Source: Lepidurus packardi
Lineage: Eukaryota; Arthropoda; Branchiopoda; Notostraca; Triopsidae
Length of the DNA: 64,000 nucleotides
Direction: 5' to 3'
Assembly: GCA_023053545.1 (NCBI GenBank)
Contig: JAKZAN010000004.1
Coordinates: 7,750,001 to 7,814,000 of the forward strand
The position numbers and the translations under genes are program-made. The notes below the pieces were generated by a model, which was given only the letters and a program-made list of their open reading frames with translations, did no database searches and was not told the DNA's origin. Positions 25,777-38,921 of this stretch are shown piece by piece (position 1 is the first letter of the stretch; each line of letters starts with the position of its first letter).

Positions 25777-28700
25777 AGGGGGGATTAAGGCGACTGAAAC
25801 CAGTGTTGGTATTTTTTATTGAAGAAGGGGGGAATTTTGTAATACTGCTTTTTTGGGCACCCTCGCTTTTCTGTTTCTCCCTAAAAAATTGTACCATACT
25901 GACGCAGAGATCTGAAGCTGGTAACTATGAGCTATGGGGTGAAAGTTTGGTCAATATATCGGGAAACTCATGAAAATTTACGACTTGGTTGGTTTCGCAT
26001 TGCAGGTGCAGCATGGTTTCTTCATGGACCTTTTCGTCTTTTTGTTGAATTTTGAGTATGGAATGAAAAAGTGTGAAAAAATATGCCAAGATCTTCGCAG
26101 AAGCGAGAGGTTAGAAGGTAGAAAGAAGGTTTTGAGAAAGACTTGGTCATATTGAACCATGGGACGAACGGAATTGATGGCTATGAGAACCTGGTGGCAA
26201 TGGAAATTGGATTTGCCATTTTTTTTTTTTGTGGTGCTCACACCCAATTTTGCTTGTTTCTGACCCATTTGTAATGCTGCCAAAGCCAAGATCAACATGG
26301 CGTTGGAAAACCAGTCGATTATGGCGGGTTTGGGGGATCTAAAGTCTCCGTTAAAGTCCATTCGCGTTCCATATTCCACCCGATAGAAAGCAAATCATCC
26401 TAAGACATCAAGACTAAAGCCATGCCATTATTTTAAGAAGGCCGTAATAGTTTATTTAATCCAGATGCCAGAGGACTTATAAAGGATTGGAATAGTTAGA
26501 AAAGAAATACAATAAGAGGGTATTGACTTTAAGGGGTGAAAGACAGATGGCCAGAAACGGAAACTCGCAAACTCAGGGGTTTATATGCATGATAGCCCCG
26601 GCGAATCTGATTAGTTTTGCTGCTGTAGAAAGGAAAGGAAAACATTGCATCAGCTAGGGGAAAAAAATGCTCGCAAAGTAAAAGCAGAAACCCGAAGCCC
26701 CGTCCAGCGTTCGCAAAGACCTCCAACGTCGATATTACTTCGCGATATCACTTCTCATATCTCGAGCTCTTTGCGCCTTTTGCAAGAGGAAAAAAGTGAC
26801 TTCAAGTATAAAAGGGCTTCTCTTGTTGTTATGGTTTCTTTGTTCCCTTTTATTAGCCAAAGCAAAACCGCGAATTTTTAAAAGGGATCCTAATGGGTGC
26901 TGAGAATTCAGCAATACACTATTTAGACTGTCTTGTGATCGATGATCTTTTGATATTTGGTAGTTTTCTAAGCCCTTTGTACTGTCTACCAGTTGTTTTA
27001 ATGTGCAACTCAACTTTAAATTGGACCGGCAAACAAAGTTTCCTTGTGCATCCTTGTATAACAAGAGAGATCACTGCGGAAGGATATTTCTTATTCTTGG
27101 CAGACATTGCCTGTTTTGAACTCCTTTAGGGATAGCTGACAACTAGTTTCGCTGATATGGCGTAGATAGGTTACCGTGGAAGATGGAACTTCATTGCTGT
27201 CAAAACAAGATTGTTCTTTCGTGGATTTAATTTTTCTTACCGATTTAATCATTCGCTTTCTGAGTCTCTTTTATCCCTGGTTCCGAGTTTCCGGGGTGTA
27301 GTATTTATACTTATATATATATAAAGCCGCTACGAAATGAAAGAGGGTGCTTATTAGACTTCCGAAGCACGCGAGGCGGAGGCAAAAGTCTAGGATACGG
27401 CACTTGTTCGCCGGTAAACGACCTGTTCATTTTCCCTGCACACACACCCGGCGCCGGTCGACAGAAACTGAAACAAACTTGAACTTAGAGGAATTTTAGA
27501 TCGGACCGAAAAAAAATCTAAGAAAAAGGAAGAGAAAATAATGGCCTTAGTCAGAGACACGGGATAGCTTCTTTGTGTTCTGCTGCGCTGGTGTGATTTT
27601 TCTTTCTGGGATTTCTTTTCTGGCGTATACAGCCTTCGCAGTTCTTTAGTCGCGAGGCACAAGAGTGAAAAGTTAAAAGGTTCAAGACCAAAGCCCTGCC
27701 ACGCGTTTTCCAAGCGGTAACAGCGTACCCAGAAGCTGCTGGGAAAGCAGAGGAACTTTGATTGTCCCTTGTTAGTGAGAATTGTTCTTGCGCCAGCTTA
27801 TGCATAGCAATGTGGCTCCCAGTGGCTTCGTTGTGGGATTGGGGGAACCACGATTTCGATTTGAACCTGCGTTCAACGGGGAACTGTAAGAATGAGTGCG
27901 AGCAGCACAAGCACTACCAACGAGCTCGAGCTTGTCATAGCTTAGTGCTCGAAACAGAAGTTAAAAGAAGTATAAGAAAAACGAAAATATGATGAAATGA
28001 AAATAGGAAAAAAAAACTAAAATGGTTTAGCGTTGTATGGAAGGCAGAAAACATGCTCCTGCTATCATACAAAACGACAAATTATTCAAGTTTAAGAAGG
28101 GGAGGAAGTTAACTTGGAAAAACTTTATTTTCCTAAACTCGTAAAAATCTTTCTTAGTTCTAAAGGTAAAGAAAAGTTAAGGGGACTCGTAGTCTTCATT
28201 GAGAACAGTAACTTTGATGTCACTTTTGAAACTTGCCACACAACCCGCAGCCAGCACCTCATCTTCGAAACGGTATCGGAAGGTCTATCCCGCAGTAATG
28301 AATAGCGTGCAGACGGGAAGGGAAAGTTGTGCGAGTTCTACCAAAGTTGATCGCCATCCGGTCTTTTAGGTGTCGCAGCCAAAGCTTATGCGGCAGCCGT
28401 AGTGCCGAAAGTTATTCGAATTTCTGCTCCCCAAGTAGTAAAAAGGAAACCGCGCTATCAAATGAAAGCTATTAGGGCTAAAGTTACAGCCCCTCGTTTG
28501 GCCCGGGATCAAGAATCCCGCGAGCTTTTATAATTTCTCTATTTTAATTGACAGCATTTGTAACATTCCAAGCCTCCCCCCTCCATCCCTCGTTTTGTCT
28601 TTCTCTATTTGCAAGAGTATTTACATCTCGGATTTCTTTTTATTCTTTAGTTGTTTTAATGTTGACCCTGACACAAACACTTGTTTAAGAGCTTTAGGCG

Positions 28701-28986
28701 CTCTAGCCTTTCCGTTCAACGTCTCAGATTACTGCAGTTGTTATGTACAGGAGAAAACCTGTGTCGGGAGGTTGGGTGAGGGGTAAGGTTTTGTACGTTT
28801 GTACTGAAATGGGAGCGCAGAGCTTCAAGTTTTCCCTTGTGTTGTGTGGCATGGGCTGATATCGCTGGAGAAATTTGGGTGCGAACATTGCCTGAAGGTT
28901 AAGTGTTCCCAAAATGGATCCTCCCACGTGTAGAACAACCTGGGAGCGACTTTCTTTAATGAAGTCTTGTTTTATTGATTAGCAAG

Positions 28987-29009
28987 CTCTGCTTTTCCTC
29001 AAAGCAGAG
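28987..29009. repeat. Perfect 9-bp hairpin
   Basis: Arms CTCTGCTTT and AAAGCAGAG around the loop TCCTC. It is too short for a miRNA precursor and has no recognised role. Confidence 0.5.
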
Positions 29010-29834
29010 GTTTGGTTTGGGATTATAAATCTAATTTTGTTGCAATTCCAAAACGTTGTGATCTTGGTGCAGCGGGATTTTTAGACCAACTTGGCTCTCC
29101 AACTTTCTTTTACTTTTTCTCCCTAAAAATCCAAGACAAGTAAGGTAGTGTACGTTTATATAAAAAAATGAAGAATTATAAATGAACTTTTCCTCGTGTT
29201 TGAGACGTATAATGCATTTCCCCCAAGAAGGAAAGAGCTAGCAACTTGGCGACGGACAGTTTCAAGCCGTTTCAAGTGACCGGGGCTAATGGCCAAGTTT
29301 CGTGCGAGTTTTCAAAGTTGCTTACTTGGGAAAGTTGAAGCAGGTCAAGTTCAGGTTCAAGATTGACTCCACCCCAGCGTGAGCTATTGTCATTGTTTGA
29401 ACAGTGGAAACGAGAGGTTTCTTTAGCACTCCAAGCGAGACGCAGCAGCTTATATAGTAACGGAAAGAGGAAATCAGTGCCCCCCCTGTGAATTATGAAC
29501 TTGTCTCTTAGCATGGTAATTACAACATGTACTTGGGCGTTAGCTCTTATTTTGTCGAATGTACGACTTTACTTCTTATTTATGTTATGCTATTGTTGGT
29601 GGTCGTCAAGTGGATCCAAATTGGCTTTTTGTTCCTCGTTTTTGTTTGGTTGGGGTGCAATGGGGGTGGCGGGGGGTGGATCAAGGGAAGCACGGTCCGT
29701 AATGGAATGTGAAAGGCAGTAAGTTATGCCTGATAACGGTACTTAAAATTCCGTAAAGTATCGCCCGTAGCCAGGAAGGATATGTGTTGCAGATGGGCTG
29801 GTTTCGGGTGTACTAATTTAAGCCCGGCACTCGC

Positions 29835-29866
29835 GGACGTCGACGACGTTGGTGGCGTCGACGTCC
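29835..29866. repeat. GC-rich perfect hairpin, 11-bp stem
   Basis: Arms GGACGTCGACG (29835-29845) and CGTCGACGTCC (29856-29866) around a 10-base loop. It sits in a locally GC- and CpG-rich patch at about 29815-29960. The arms are themselves partly palindromic (GACGTC, GTCGAC). Confidence 0.75.
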
Positions 29867-32800
29867 GTTATACTCGCGGGGACGGTGCAAGCTCTCGAGC
29901 TGGGGCTTTGGAACCCAAAGCCCGGAGCAAAGGAAACTCAGTCGACGCTCAGCTCTTGTCTTTTCCACACGTTTTCTAGCAGCTCGGGCAAAAAAGATAG
30001 ATACCCTTTGCTTAGGCATATGTAGCTTGAATCGTGTTCCATATCGTGAACCCTGGTTACATTTTCCGTGGGACAGCTTCTGCAGAACCTTCCAGGATTT
30101 GCGTAAGCGGACGTGATCCTTTGGATTCATGGATTACTTTTCCGAGTGGTGGCAGTGATGCATTCTGGTGCGTATGCAAAAGTGTAAGTTTTGACCCACC
30201 CAACGGATTATGTAGCATTGAACGTGTTTGATTTCCAACGACTGGATGGCAAGCTTATCATACGTTTGACGTATTCCGAAGCTGCTTTGTTGACAGCTCG
30301 CGTATAGTCTAATTAGCGAGAATCCAATTAAGGAACCTATTTAGGAAGGCACAAAGCTTGAGCGATGTGGCGGTTTCTACACTTCACACTAACTCAAAAT
30401 TTGTCGGAAACTCTATATGCGTAACCCCACTACCATAGAGCTACACTACAGGACATGACACGACATTATGAGTAATTAACGCCAAAGCCGTAGCATCATC
30501 TCGTGCGGAAAGCTTTCAAATTTTAACGGCTGCAATCCCAGCCATTTACCCTTTCTATGCTGAGAAATACCAGTCGCGTCGCGTAGAACTTTTTTGTATA
30601 AATACCTGTCGTTCGTTTATTACTCGCAAACTCAGACGTGGTTTCGTTAGTTAATGATATGAAGTTTAGCAGACGGTTTTGGTTTAGAACCAGGCCTACA
30701 TTGCTGGAACCAAATATCTCTCCGCTGCAGCATGATCATCATTTTTGTTCTTTTTTTACTTTCATTTTTGAGGTGTAAACTGGCCTCCCTGAGTCTTTTG
30801 GAGCCTTCAATAGGCTCTGGCAAAACGAACCCTAGAGAAATCAAAGATATATTTAACTTTCCAATCTCTAAGCTTCTTTGCCAGCTCTCCAACGTCTGTG
30901 CATTTCTTACTGCAATGTTGTAAAACAACACGCGAAAAGAAATAGGACGAAATTGTGGTTTTCATATCTAATGCGACTACTTTGCAGTTGCTTAGCAATC
31001 CCAGGTTTCATTCTCGGTTACCGTTCGGAACAGTCTTTTACCATCGGAAGCCCTTTCCAGTGGGAAATTGACTGGAAGTGCTGTTTGTGCAATTTCGGTT
31101 TCTGCAACAGCGGTTTCTCAAGAGTCACCTCTTCGGGTTTTCACTCGGTTAACAAGACAACCGTCCTGGAAGGAGACGCTGAGAAGGGAGATTAGTTGGG
31201 AAGAGGTGGCAGTAATACAGTATTTCTGCGCTGCTATTGAAACACGAAAACTTTGTGTTGTTTCGCCACATAAAAATAGCAGCATTCCACGACGCTTTTT
31301 TTCTTTGTGTTTTTTTCTTACTTTGGCGCATAAAGTGTGCAACATAGCAGCATTTATATAGCATTCAGGGACGAGGAGCAGAAGCGGCAGTCTTGTTTTG
31401 ATAGTAGTCGTAAAATGTAGAGCTCATTTCAATCCCATCAGCCCAACACGGTCTACATCGACCTATCCTCCTGAATTCCTTAAATTGTCTACAGGCAACT
31501 TTAATTGGGACGCTGCAGTATCTCCCATGTTATGCAGTAACTTGGAGCGTTACTGGAATAAGACGATGTCTTTATTATTTGTTTTCCCTTGGGGCATATC
31601 GTGACCCAACCGCAGAACTTGGATGATTTTTTTTTACTTTGGACGATCCAGAAAGAAAAAAAAGAACAAAAAATAGTGGCAATCGTAAAGTTGCACTATG
31701 AAAAGACCAAAGAAAAGAAGTTTGCATAAGTTGATCTGTGGCTTTGTGTACTTATTCCCTTCTTTTCCCCAAAAACAGTCACGTTTTTAGTATTCCCGAA
31801 AAGAGCTCAAGTGAATTCATTGTGCAGTTTTGGCATTTAAATTATAGCCCTGCTTCTAGCATTGCACTGGGACTATACAATAGTCTCGTAGAGGCCCAGG
31901 GAGTAAACGGAAAGGAGCGCATAAAGCATAAGAATACTTTATGAATTTAAGAAGGGAAGTGCCGTCCAAAAAAAAGTCTAAGAAATAAAAGAAGGGCTTT
32001 GCATCACTCGACCAAAATTTTCCCGTGTAGTGGTAGTCGGAGTCCAGATGAAAGATGGCTCTGGGCCTGAATAAAGAGTTGAGCGAGAAAAATGCAACCG
32101 AAAGAACCACTCAAGCATCTTTCCAAGGGGCTCTCTAGCCTCTTTTTTTCTTGTAGCTTAAGAAAAATTGCACCTTGCGAATTCAAATATTGTGTAGGAG
32201 AAGAAACGAAAAAAAGTATGGGTGATGTAATTTTACCCCACTGAGTGCTCCCTTAATTATAGAAGCTGGAGCACATGAAATAGCATTACTGTTCCTGTCT
32301 CTTTCTTTGCCAGTTTTGTTGACGGCAGGAATATGAAGTAGTAAGAAAAGCAGAAGAAAAGTAGGAGGCTTCGGCTTCTGGTTGTGGAAAGAAATCGTTG
32401 TTGCGTAGAGGAAGAATGGCATTTTTGTCTCCTCTTTACAGAGCGAAATGCAAGGCAGAGCTATGGGGATAAGGGAGCATTCATTATGCACAATGTAAGG
32501 TAATTAGGGGGAACACGTTTATCTGGAAGAGCGGTTCGCTGCACTTTAGGAAGCATCGATCAAGGGTTTCCCCACCCGAAATGGATGATTACCCCGAAAC
32601 TTTATATATTTGTGGGTTTTGCTACGAGCTCGGCCACTGGAGCAAATGAGTTGAGAGGGCAAAGAGCAGAAAGGGCGAGGGCTAGGGTCAGCTATTTCAT
32701 ATAACTTATTTAAAGGACAAAAGCCTCAGAAATCTCATGTAGAGATCAAATCTCATGTTGATAGGTTGTTACCGGTATACGGTGTTGAAACCTGTATACT

Positions 32801-33083
32801 GAGGTTGAGATTTTGATAGATGCATGTAGTTTACATAATTTTGGAACAACTCCAATCTGTTTAACATTTTTGTGGGTAGTCGTTCACCAATTATGGACAA
32901 GTCTTAAGTCGGGACGTCATGTACGTAAGTTGCCAAAGACTTGGCTTGGCGCTTGTTACCATGGTTAGTCTTTACTTCTACGCCTAGAATAGTAAACAAT
33001 GCGCCTGGCTGCCATGGAAACTGATACGCATCTGTGACATCGTAAAGCCACGTGATCTTTATGTCTGGAAATTTCTTTCTTTG
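32801..33083 (+). repeat. Dispersed repeat, copy 2
   Basis: Diverged relative of 17830-18110 in the same orientation, along its whole length by eye. The shared core is GGCGCTTGTTACCATGGTTA followed some 50 bp later by TGGCTGCCAT. Confidence 0.6.
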
Positions 33084-35925
33084 ATATATGAATTGCCTCT
33101 TCGAGCATAATTATAAGGGAAAAGTAATTAGAAGCTAGAATTGTTTACCTATTTTATAAGACCATATTTTTTTTCTATGTGAATTGTCCCTTTCAATATT
33201 TTAACATTTATGGCACCCTTATATTATGAAGGGTTTGAAGTAGCCACAAGAAATACCTTGTTCCTAATTTTGATACTCGTTTCCATATCGTATGTTAAAT
33301 TTTAAATGGGAACGACAAAAAGGAAAAGAAGAAATATAGCTTAATAAGAACATGCTGTGAAAGGCTAATGCAGGAACCCTAGCCTAGCAACATTGTGTTG
33401 AACGCGAAACGAGAAAAGGAAATAATGCATCGTTGTTTTTGCTGGCTGTCTCAGCATTGTTAGCGTTTGTTTGCGAGAACGTTACTTGCTACGATGTGCT
33501 CCCAACCCACTTGTGTTTGTCTTTTACCGTAACTAATTTGCATGACAGCGACATGGCACTGAACCATTATTGTTGTTTTGCTCCAGCTTCGTCCCTTGTC
33601 TCTCTTTGATGATGCGTGTTGATTGTTACCGAATCTAGAGTTCCAGTATTCAGTTCTGCAATTGCTATTGTTCCCAAGCTTAGACTTGGGTAATTCGAGG
33701 CAATAGATTCGTGATACTCGGCTTATACTTTCGTCTCTAAAGGAATCTTTGAGAGAGGTCTCTGTTTAATAAGGTTTAAAGAGTGCATAAATACCAGGTA
33801 CTGAATTTTCATTGAATAATGGTGTTAAACAAATGTTTTAGAATAACTGTACAGTGAAACGAGTAGGTCGCGTATTAAAACCCATAGCACGTCATCCATG
33901 TGTAGCGTGTGCTATGAACCAGAGTCGCATTTGTGTTAGTTCGTGTGCTCGCACTCCTTGTCGTCCGTGTTTTAGGTATCGTGTGAGTAATCTCGAGAGA
34001 CAGAGCGTCTTCTGCCTTGGATAAGGAGAGGTGTGTGCATACTCAATGGAAAAGCAAGGTGATAATCGATCATTGCCAAGACAGTAAAGCTCGTAAAAGA
34101 TGCACAGTGTGTGTATTCTGCACGCTGTTTCTTATCTTTTCGCTTTAGTTTCGCGTGCTTTCCAATAACATATGCATAAAACTGTTGCATTATTGCATGA
34201 AGCTTTTTTAGAGGTAATGTGTTGCATATTATGAAGAAGGAGAGAGGGCATTTAGACTCCTTTTGTTCCACTGGGATTAAAACCTTTTTCCAATTTTTCG
34301 ATTCCAGTTTGCGTCTTTTTTAGCTTCTGATTGTTTTTTTTCCGTTGCCTTGAGGAAGGCACTTCACTCCATATTTCTGTTTTGTTTGGAGAATTTGATT
34401 CAAAGTATATTGGAAATTCTTAGTAAAACAAGAGTTGTGCATAGGGGAGAAAATGTAATCTTCCAACTTCACCAAAACTTCTCCAAATAGAACTTTGTGA
34501 AACTTTTTGCCCATACCCCCCTCTTTATTCAAATAAACCTCTTGAAGTTATCGTAACGACTTGGGTCACTTTGTAAAACCTTTTTTATGACTATATTCTG
34601 GGACTGGAGGAGTGTTTGGAACTGTTCCTAATTCCACATATTATTTATTTCTGTATTTTTTACTTGAATCTTTTCTAGTAGCTGGCAGTAAACGCAGGAA
34701 TTCGTGGTTTCATGTCTAGCAGTGTCCGAAAGAAGGCCAAAAGTGAAGATTTATACTCCCCAATTGGCAAATATCTCCTGCAAGGGAAAAGGGAAGTTCC
34801 TACATGACAAGCTCGAGCTAAAAGAAGTGTAAGTATGTGCATAAGTTTGTCTTTATGTCTGTTTTTGTCGCACCAATTTATGTGCGAACTCGAATTTGGA
34901 CAAGGTTACTTCACGGAACCATTCTAAGGATAGAAAAGTTGAGGCTTATGAGATTGCGCCTTGTTGCCAAAAGCCAGTACTGCTATGGCTTTCAGTTTCG
35001 TCCTTGCGTCAAGAAAGACTCAAGATTTTGTGGAAAGGGTATATAGATTCCTTGGGAAACAAGAAAAATAAGAGGGAAAAAAGAATAAGGCGACGCTTCT
35101 AAAGTACCATACACTCGATGCTTTTCTATTTCAATCTCCACCAAGCCAAATTCCATCTGCCATGAAAGCCGGGATCTTGCCATCCATAATCCGCCAAACG
35201 CACAGAGAAACACACGAAGCCCCCCTTTTCCGCCCTTTCCGTGCCGTAGGAGTTCTCGCCTTGATGGGAAAAAGACCGTAAACTATGGCTGGAATGAAGG
35301 CGCCAGCGTGTGCAGTAACCCACAACAGTTATATACTTTATATATAGGTTAAGTCCCAGCCTGTAGTAATAAATAATTTCCTGTTGTTACGTCGGGTTTG
35401 GGTTGCGCAGTACTCTATATGTGTAGAGTAATTTAGTTTCGAGTTTCTTCCGCGTCGCCAACAAACTCCTAACCTCGCTGTCCGCTCATTCCATCAGCAG
35501 AAGACTTTATCGCCAATGATTTGCTGAAATTATTCGCATCAATAGAGCAAAACATGACGCCACGTGGTTGGTCAGAACGTTCAAACTGCCATGACTGGTC
35601 ATTGACGCAAAGCTATGCGGTGCGGCCACCCAAACAGTGATCTTTGACTAGTAAACCATGTCTTTCTCATTTGCGTGTAGGTCTACTTCATCGAATGACT
35701 AAGGTTTTAGCATAGACTATTTCTTAAGAGTACTTTATTTTTCTACGACCTACCATACAAACGTTAGAACCTGTTTAGCTAGTAGGTTACCCAACAGGGA
35801 AGACGTTCGAGTTTACACATGTGGAGTATTTCAATCGAAATTGGGGACCCTGGAACTGTAAAACTGAGGAACTAGCCTTCTGTTATTGTTGGTTGACCGA
35901 CAAATAATCGAGGAAGCCTTGTAGA

Positions 35926-35970
35926 TGGGGAGAGGGAGAGAGACGCAGGGAGGGAGGGAGGGAGGAAGAG
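35926..35970. repeat. Purine-rich GGGA/GA microsatellite
   Basis: GGGGAGAGGGAGAGAGA, a short spacer, then (GGGA)n. Simple-sequence repeat in intergenic DNA. Confidence 0.85.
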
Positions 35971-37572
35971 GCCGTTGACTTGCTTGCTGATGGCGAGAAC
36001 TAATTTCCTTCCTTTCTCGCCTAAATGAAGCCATCCACGTCGAAACACCTTTCCTTGTTGTTTCCTCTCGGTGCTTGCGGGAAATGGAAACGAAACACCA
36101 GCACCCAAAAGCCTTTGGATATAGGCAGATGGCCAGATGGGCTTTGGCTACGACCAATTCGGAGGATCCCCCGATTCACCCACATGCACATGACCGTGGC
36201 AAGGACATTGTTATAGAGCTCTCTAACCCGCTGTAGTGTAGCAACTCAACTCAGGCATCTCAAGTGCACTTTTTGGAACCCCCTTATGTTTGAAACGGAA
36301 GCCCCGTAGCCCCTGAACGCCGTCTGCATAGCACGCGTGGCTAAATTTAGGAGACCCTTTTGGTTTAAGTTGAGGTCGCGTCGCGGTCTAGGTCGTGAAG
36401 CTTCTTTCCGTAGCTAAAAACCATCAAGTGTAAAGAACCTCCCTTACTATGTCTTTTGCTCTTCTCAGTCAATACCATTCATGTGAAGGATTAACAACCC
36501 AGGGAGGGAAAACAGTACTTTGGACAACTAAGTAGTAAAGTACAATCCTGATTGTTATACACTGTGCAAGTTGTTGAAACCAAACTTGGTGCTCGTTTAA
36601 CTCGCTTTGATAGATGGTGTTTTAAATGATCGAAAGCGAAGGGCAAGTTGATCCGCGTTGCTATTTCCATGGCTTCCTATAAAGGGTGCTTTCGGACAAA
36701 GAGGATTATATTACACCAGTAAGGGGCTTTTGTTGGTATCTCACGTGTTACTGTTGTCGTAAAGCTACTCTACTTGTTGTTTTTTGTCGTGCTTATCAAG
36801 TTCTAAGGCCAAAAGTGGAGCCAAAAAGTCTCATCTTCCGCACGTGGGTGTGTGCCCACCCGAAAGAAACCTTTTAAGCAGTGACACGCCAGTGTGGTTA
36901 TGGGTTAAACCTCCGGCCTGCCTCGTATAATTCCTGTCATAGCTAAGCAAAAAAAAAAGCCTTGTTTACTCATTTTGCTTTATCGGTTTCTCACTGTCGT
37001 AGCTCGTGTACAACTAGTTCAGTCTTCGGGACTTAAAAGAGTGACGGAAACTGAGCCTGTGGTAAGTCGGCCTTTTTGCCTTTGGTCGGATTTGTGCGTC
37101 TCGTAAGTGGTTTCTATACCACTTTTTCTGTCCTAGGCATGTCGTAGGTTAGTTATTAGTTTGCTGCGTTGCGTTCTTTGAAGCTCTAAACTATACAATG
37201 TGACGCAAGGGAAACAACTGTCACAGAGCTAGTACCGGCCGTAAAAGACTGGTTAATTTAGGCTGGCGTAAATCGATGAAGCCTGTGCCTTGCTAGCCCA
37301 TGTATTTTAGGTTTTGGTACACTTATAAAGTATCTCCTTCCCTAGCTCCTCCATCCCTTTCTTTGTCCGTATATTTCCCCACCAAAGTTATTTTTTTTTT
37401 ACTTTTGCTACCACCGTCCTTCTTTACTACGCGTGTCCTATTCGGGGTATTGTCTACTCTGCTAAGTTCCATATGCATGAAAACGTGCTGGGCTGCAACT
37501 CACCTATTATACTGGGGAAATAGAAGCTGGGGTGCCTTGGCAGTAGCGGTTTAATGGGGTCTAAAGAAAAAA

Positions 37573-37587
37573 GGGGGGGGGGGGGGG
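37573..37587. repeat. Poly-G tract (15 G)
   Basis: Fifteen uninterrupted G about 0.9 kb upstream of the apparent 5' UTR acceptor of the Kekkon-like gene. Confidence 0.95.
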
Positions 37588-38436
37588 ACCAAGAGAGAAA
37601 TTGGAAATCAAAGATGGAATTACTTCGCGTGCTGCAGTGCGTAGTAATAGTATCGACCCCCTCAACCCATCCATCGCTTCGAGTCCATAATTGAAGGCCT
37701 TAAAAAGGTATATAAAAAAGAAATAGCACCGCAGAATGAAATTCAGTATTCTTTCCAGATATGCTTATTAGAGATAGATAAAATGGGGTTAGTAATTCAG
37801 GGAAAAACGAACTTTACGATCCTAGTCCAAGGATTAGGGCGCAAAGCTCAGGCCCATGGCTTTATTTCTGCTGGTTGCGAGTGGCTATTGCTCTCCGGCG
37901 CTATCGAGTTTGACAAAAGCTAGCTCAGCGAGAGAGCGAGAGGTAGATTTTTCTTTTTGCAAAAATTCGTTGGGCAGTATTATCGCGCTCGTAATCCTCT
38001 GGGGGTATTTCTTTGGTGGTCTTAATGTTTATCACATTCAATTTCTTGCACTGGAAATCTCTTTTTTCGCATGCTGGGCCCACGCCGTGCCAGGTCAAGG
38101 CTGTCTGAGTGTGTCTCGTAATAAATTACGGAGCATCTGCGTGGCCTCTTGCCTAGGTATTAGGTTTGTTTCTGGAGGCGCACGAGAGAGGGAAAGGGGA
38201 TGGTTTGTTATCTTGTATGTATTGTGTGCACTAATGGCCGTGTCTTTCCCATCTGTAAAGTCCATTAATAGGAGCGAATGGATCGGAAAGTACTAGGTAT
38301 CGTGGACCTGAAATCTTACTACTGGGGCCTCTTTTTCCTAATCGCTCAATCCTTAAGCTTTCATAATTATGTTGTGCGGACGTTTGTCTTTGCGTTTTTG
38401 TCCTCGTTTTCCATTAATGTGTTTATTCCTTTACAG

Positions 38437-38775
38437 ATTGGAAAGTTGGGTTTGGGTCAACGTCGGAACCAGCGTTAAGACGGAAGTCGAGTACGCCAGA
38501 GTTGCCAGATCACCAGATGCCTTCCGGGAAATTGTGAATGTGGAAACTTTCCTGGAGCTGGAGAAAAACACACGCTAGCTTTTTGTTTCTGCCGTAATTG
38601 GGAAGCTGCTGGTGGACGTGAATGAAGCAAAAAGGAAGCTACCCCATATCGCCTTTTCGTACTGATAACAAGTTCCTCGTCCGTAGAATCCGGTGGAGGT
38701 CCCAGAATTTTTTTTTTGGGTGTGATCATGTCCGAAAGTTGAGGGCCAGTTTCAAAGGGTGTGTGAACCAATACA
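38437..38775 (+). other. Probable 5' UTR part of the Kekkon-like coding exon
   Basis: A good 3' splice site (pyrimidine-rich TTTATTCCTTTACAG) ends at 38436. The sequence from there to the Kekkon ATG at 38776 has no in-frame extension of the protein, so it reads as 5' UTR. The upstream non-coding exon was not located. The leader contains several upstream ATGs, including one at 38622 whose frame overlaps the receptor start. Confidence 0.55.
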
Positions 38776-38921
38776 ATGTGGCGACGACAATCGCGGACCA
38801 GCCGCAACTTTTGGGTCCTTTTGTTCAGCAGCAGTCTGGTATCCTGGCTGCAGGCGGCCGTGGTGGAGGGCTGCCCCGAGCTGTGCGTTTGCAAATGGAA
38901 GAGTGGGAAGCAGACGGTTGA
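38622..38921 (+). other. Upstream open reading frame overlapping the Kekkon start
   Basis: An ATG at 38622 opens a 99-codon frame that runs past the receptor ATG at 38776 in a different frame (offset 154 nt). The encoded peptide resembles nothing I know. If this leader is transcribed, ribosomes starting here would miss the receptor start, so the frame could lower its translation. Shorter upstream frames also occur between 38510 and 38740. The role is inferred from position only. Confidence 0.35.

Larger units (their letters stand above)
18583..38436. other. ~19.9 kb intergenic region between YIPF5 and the Kekkon-like gene
   Basis: No coding exon could be recognised on either strand. The longest frames (199 codons on the minus strand at 21213-21812, 144 codons at 23495-23929, 146 codons at 37856-38296) have no family features I know and are not supported by splice or start context. 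It may hold non-coding first exons or distal control elements of the Kekkon-like gene, which begins with an apparent splice acceptor at 38436, but none could be placed. Simple-sequence tracts, hairpins and one dispersed repeat copy are listed separately. Confidence 0.65.

Noticed and set aside
37856..38296. 146-codon + strand frame upstream of the Kekkon-like gene
   Set aside because: It has hydrophobic stretches but no family likeness, and it ends before the apparent UTR acceptor at 38436. Probably chance or leader sequence.
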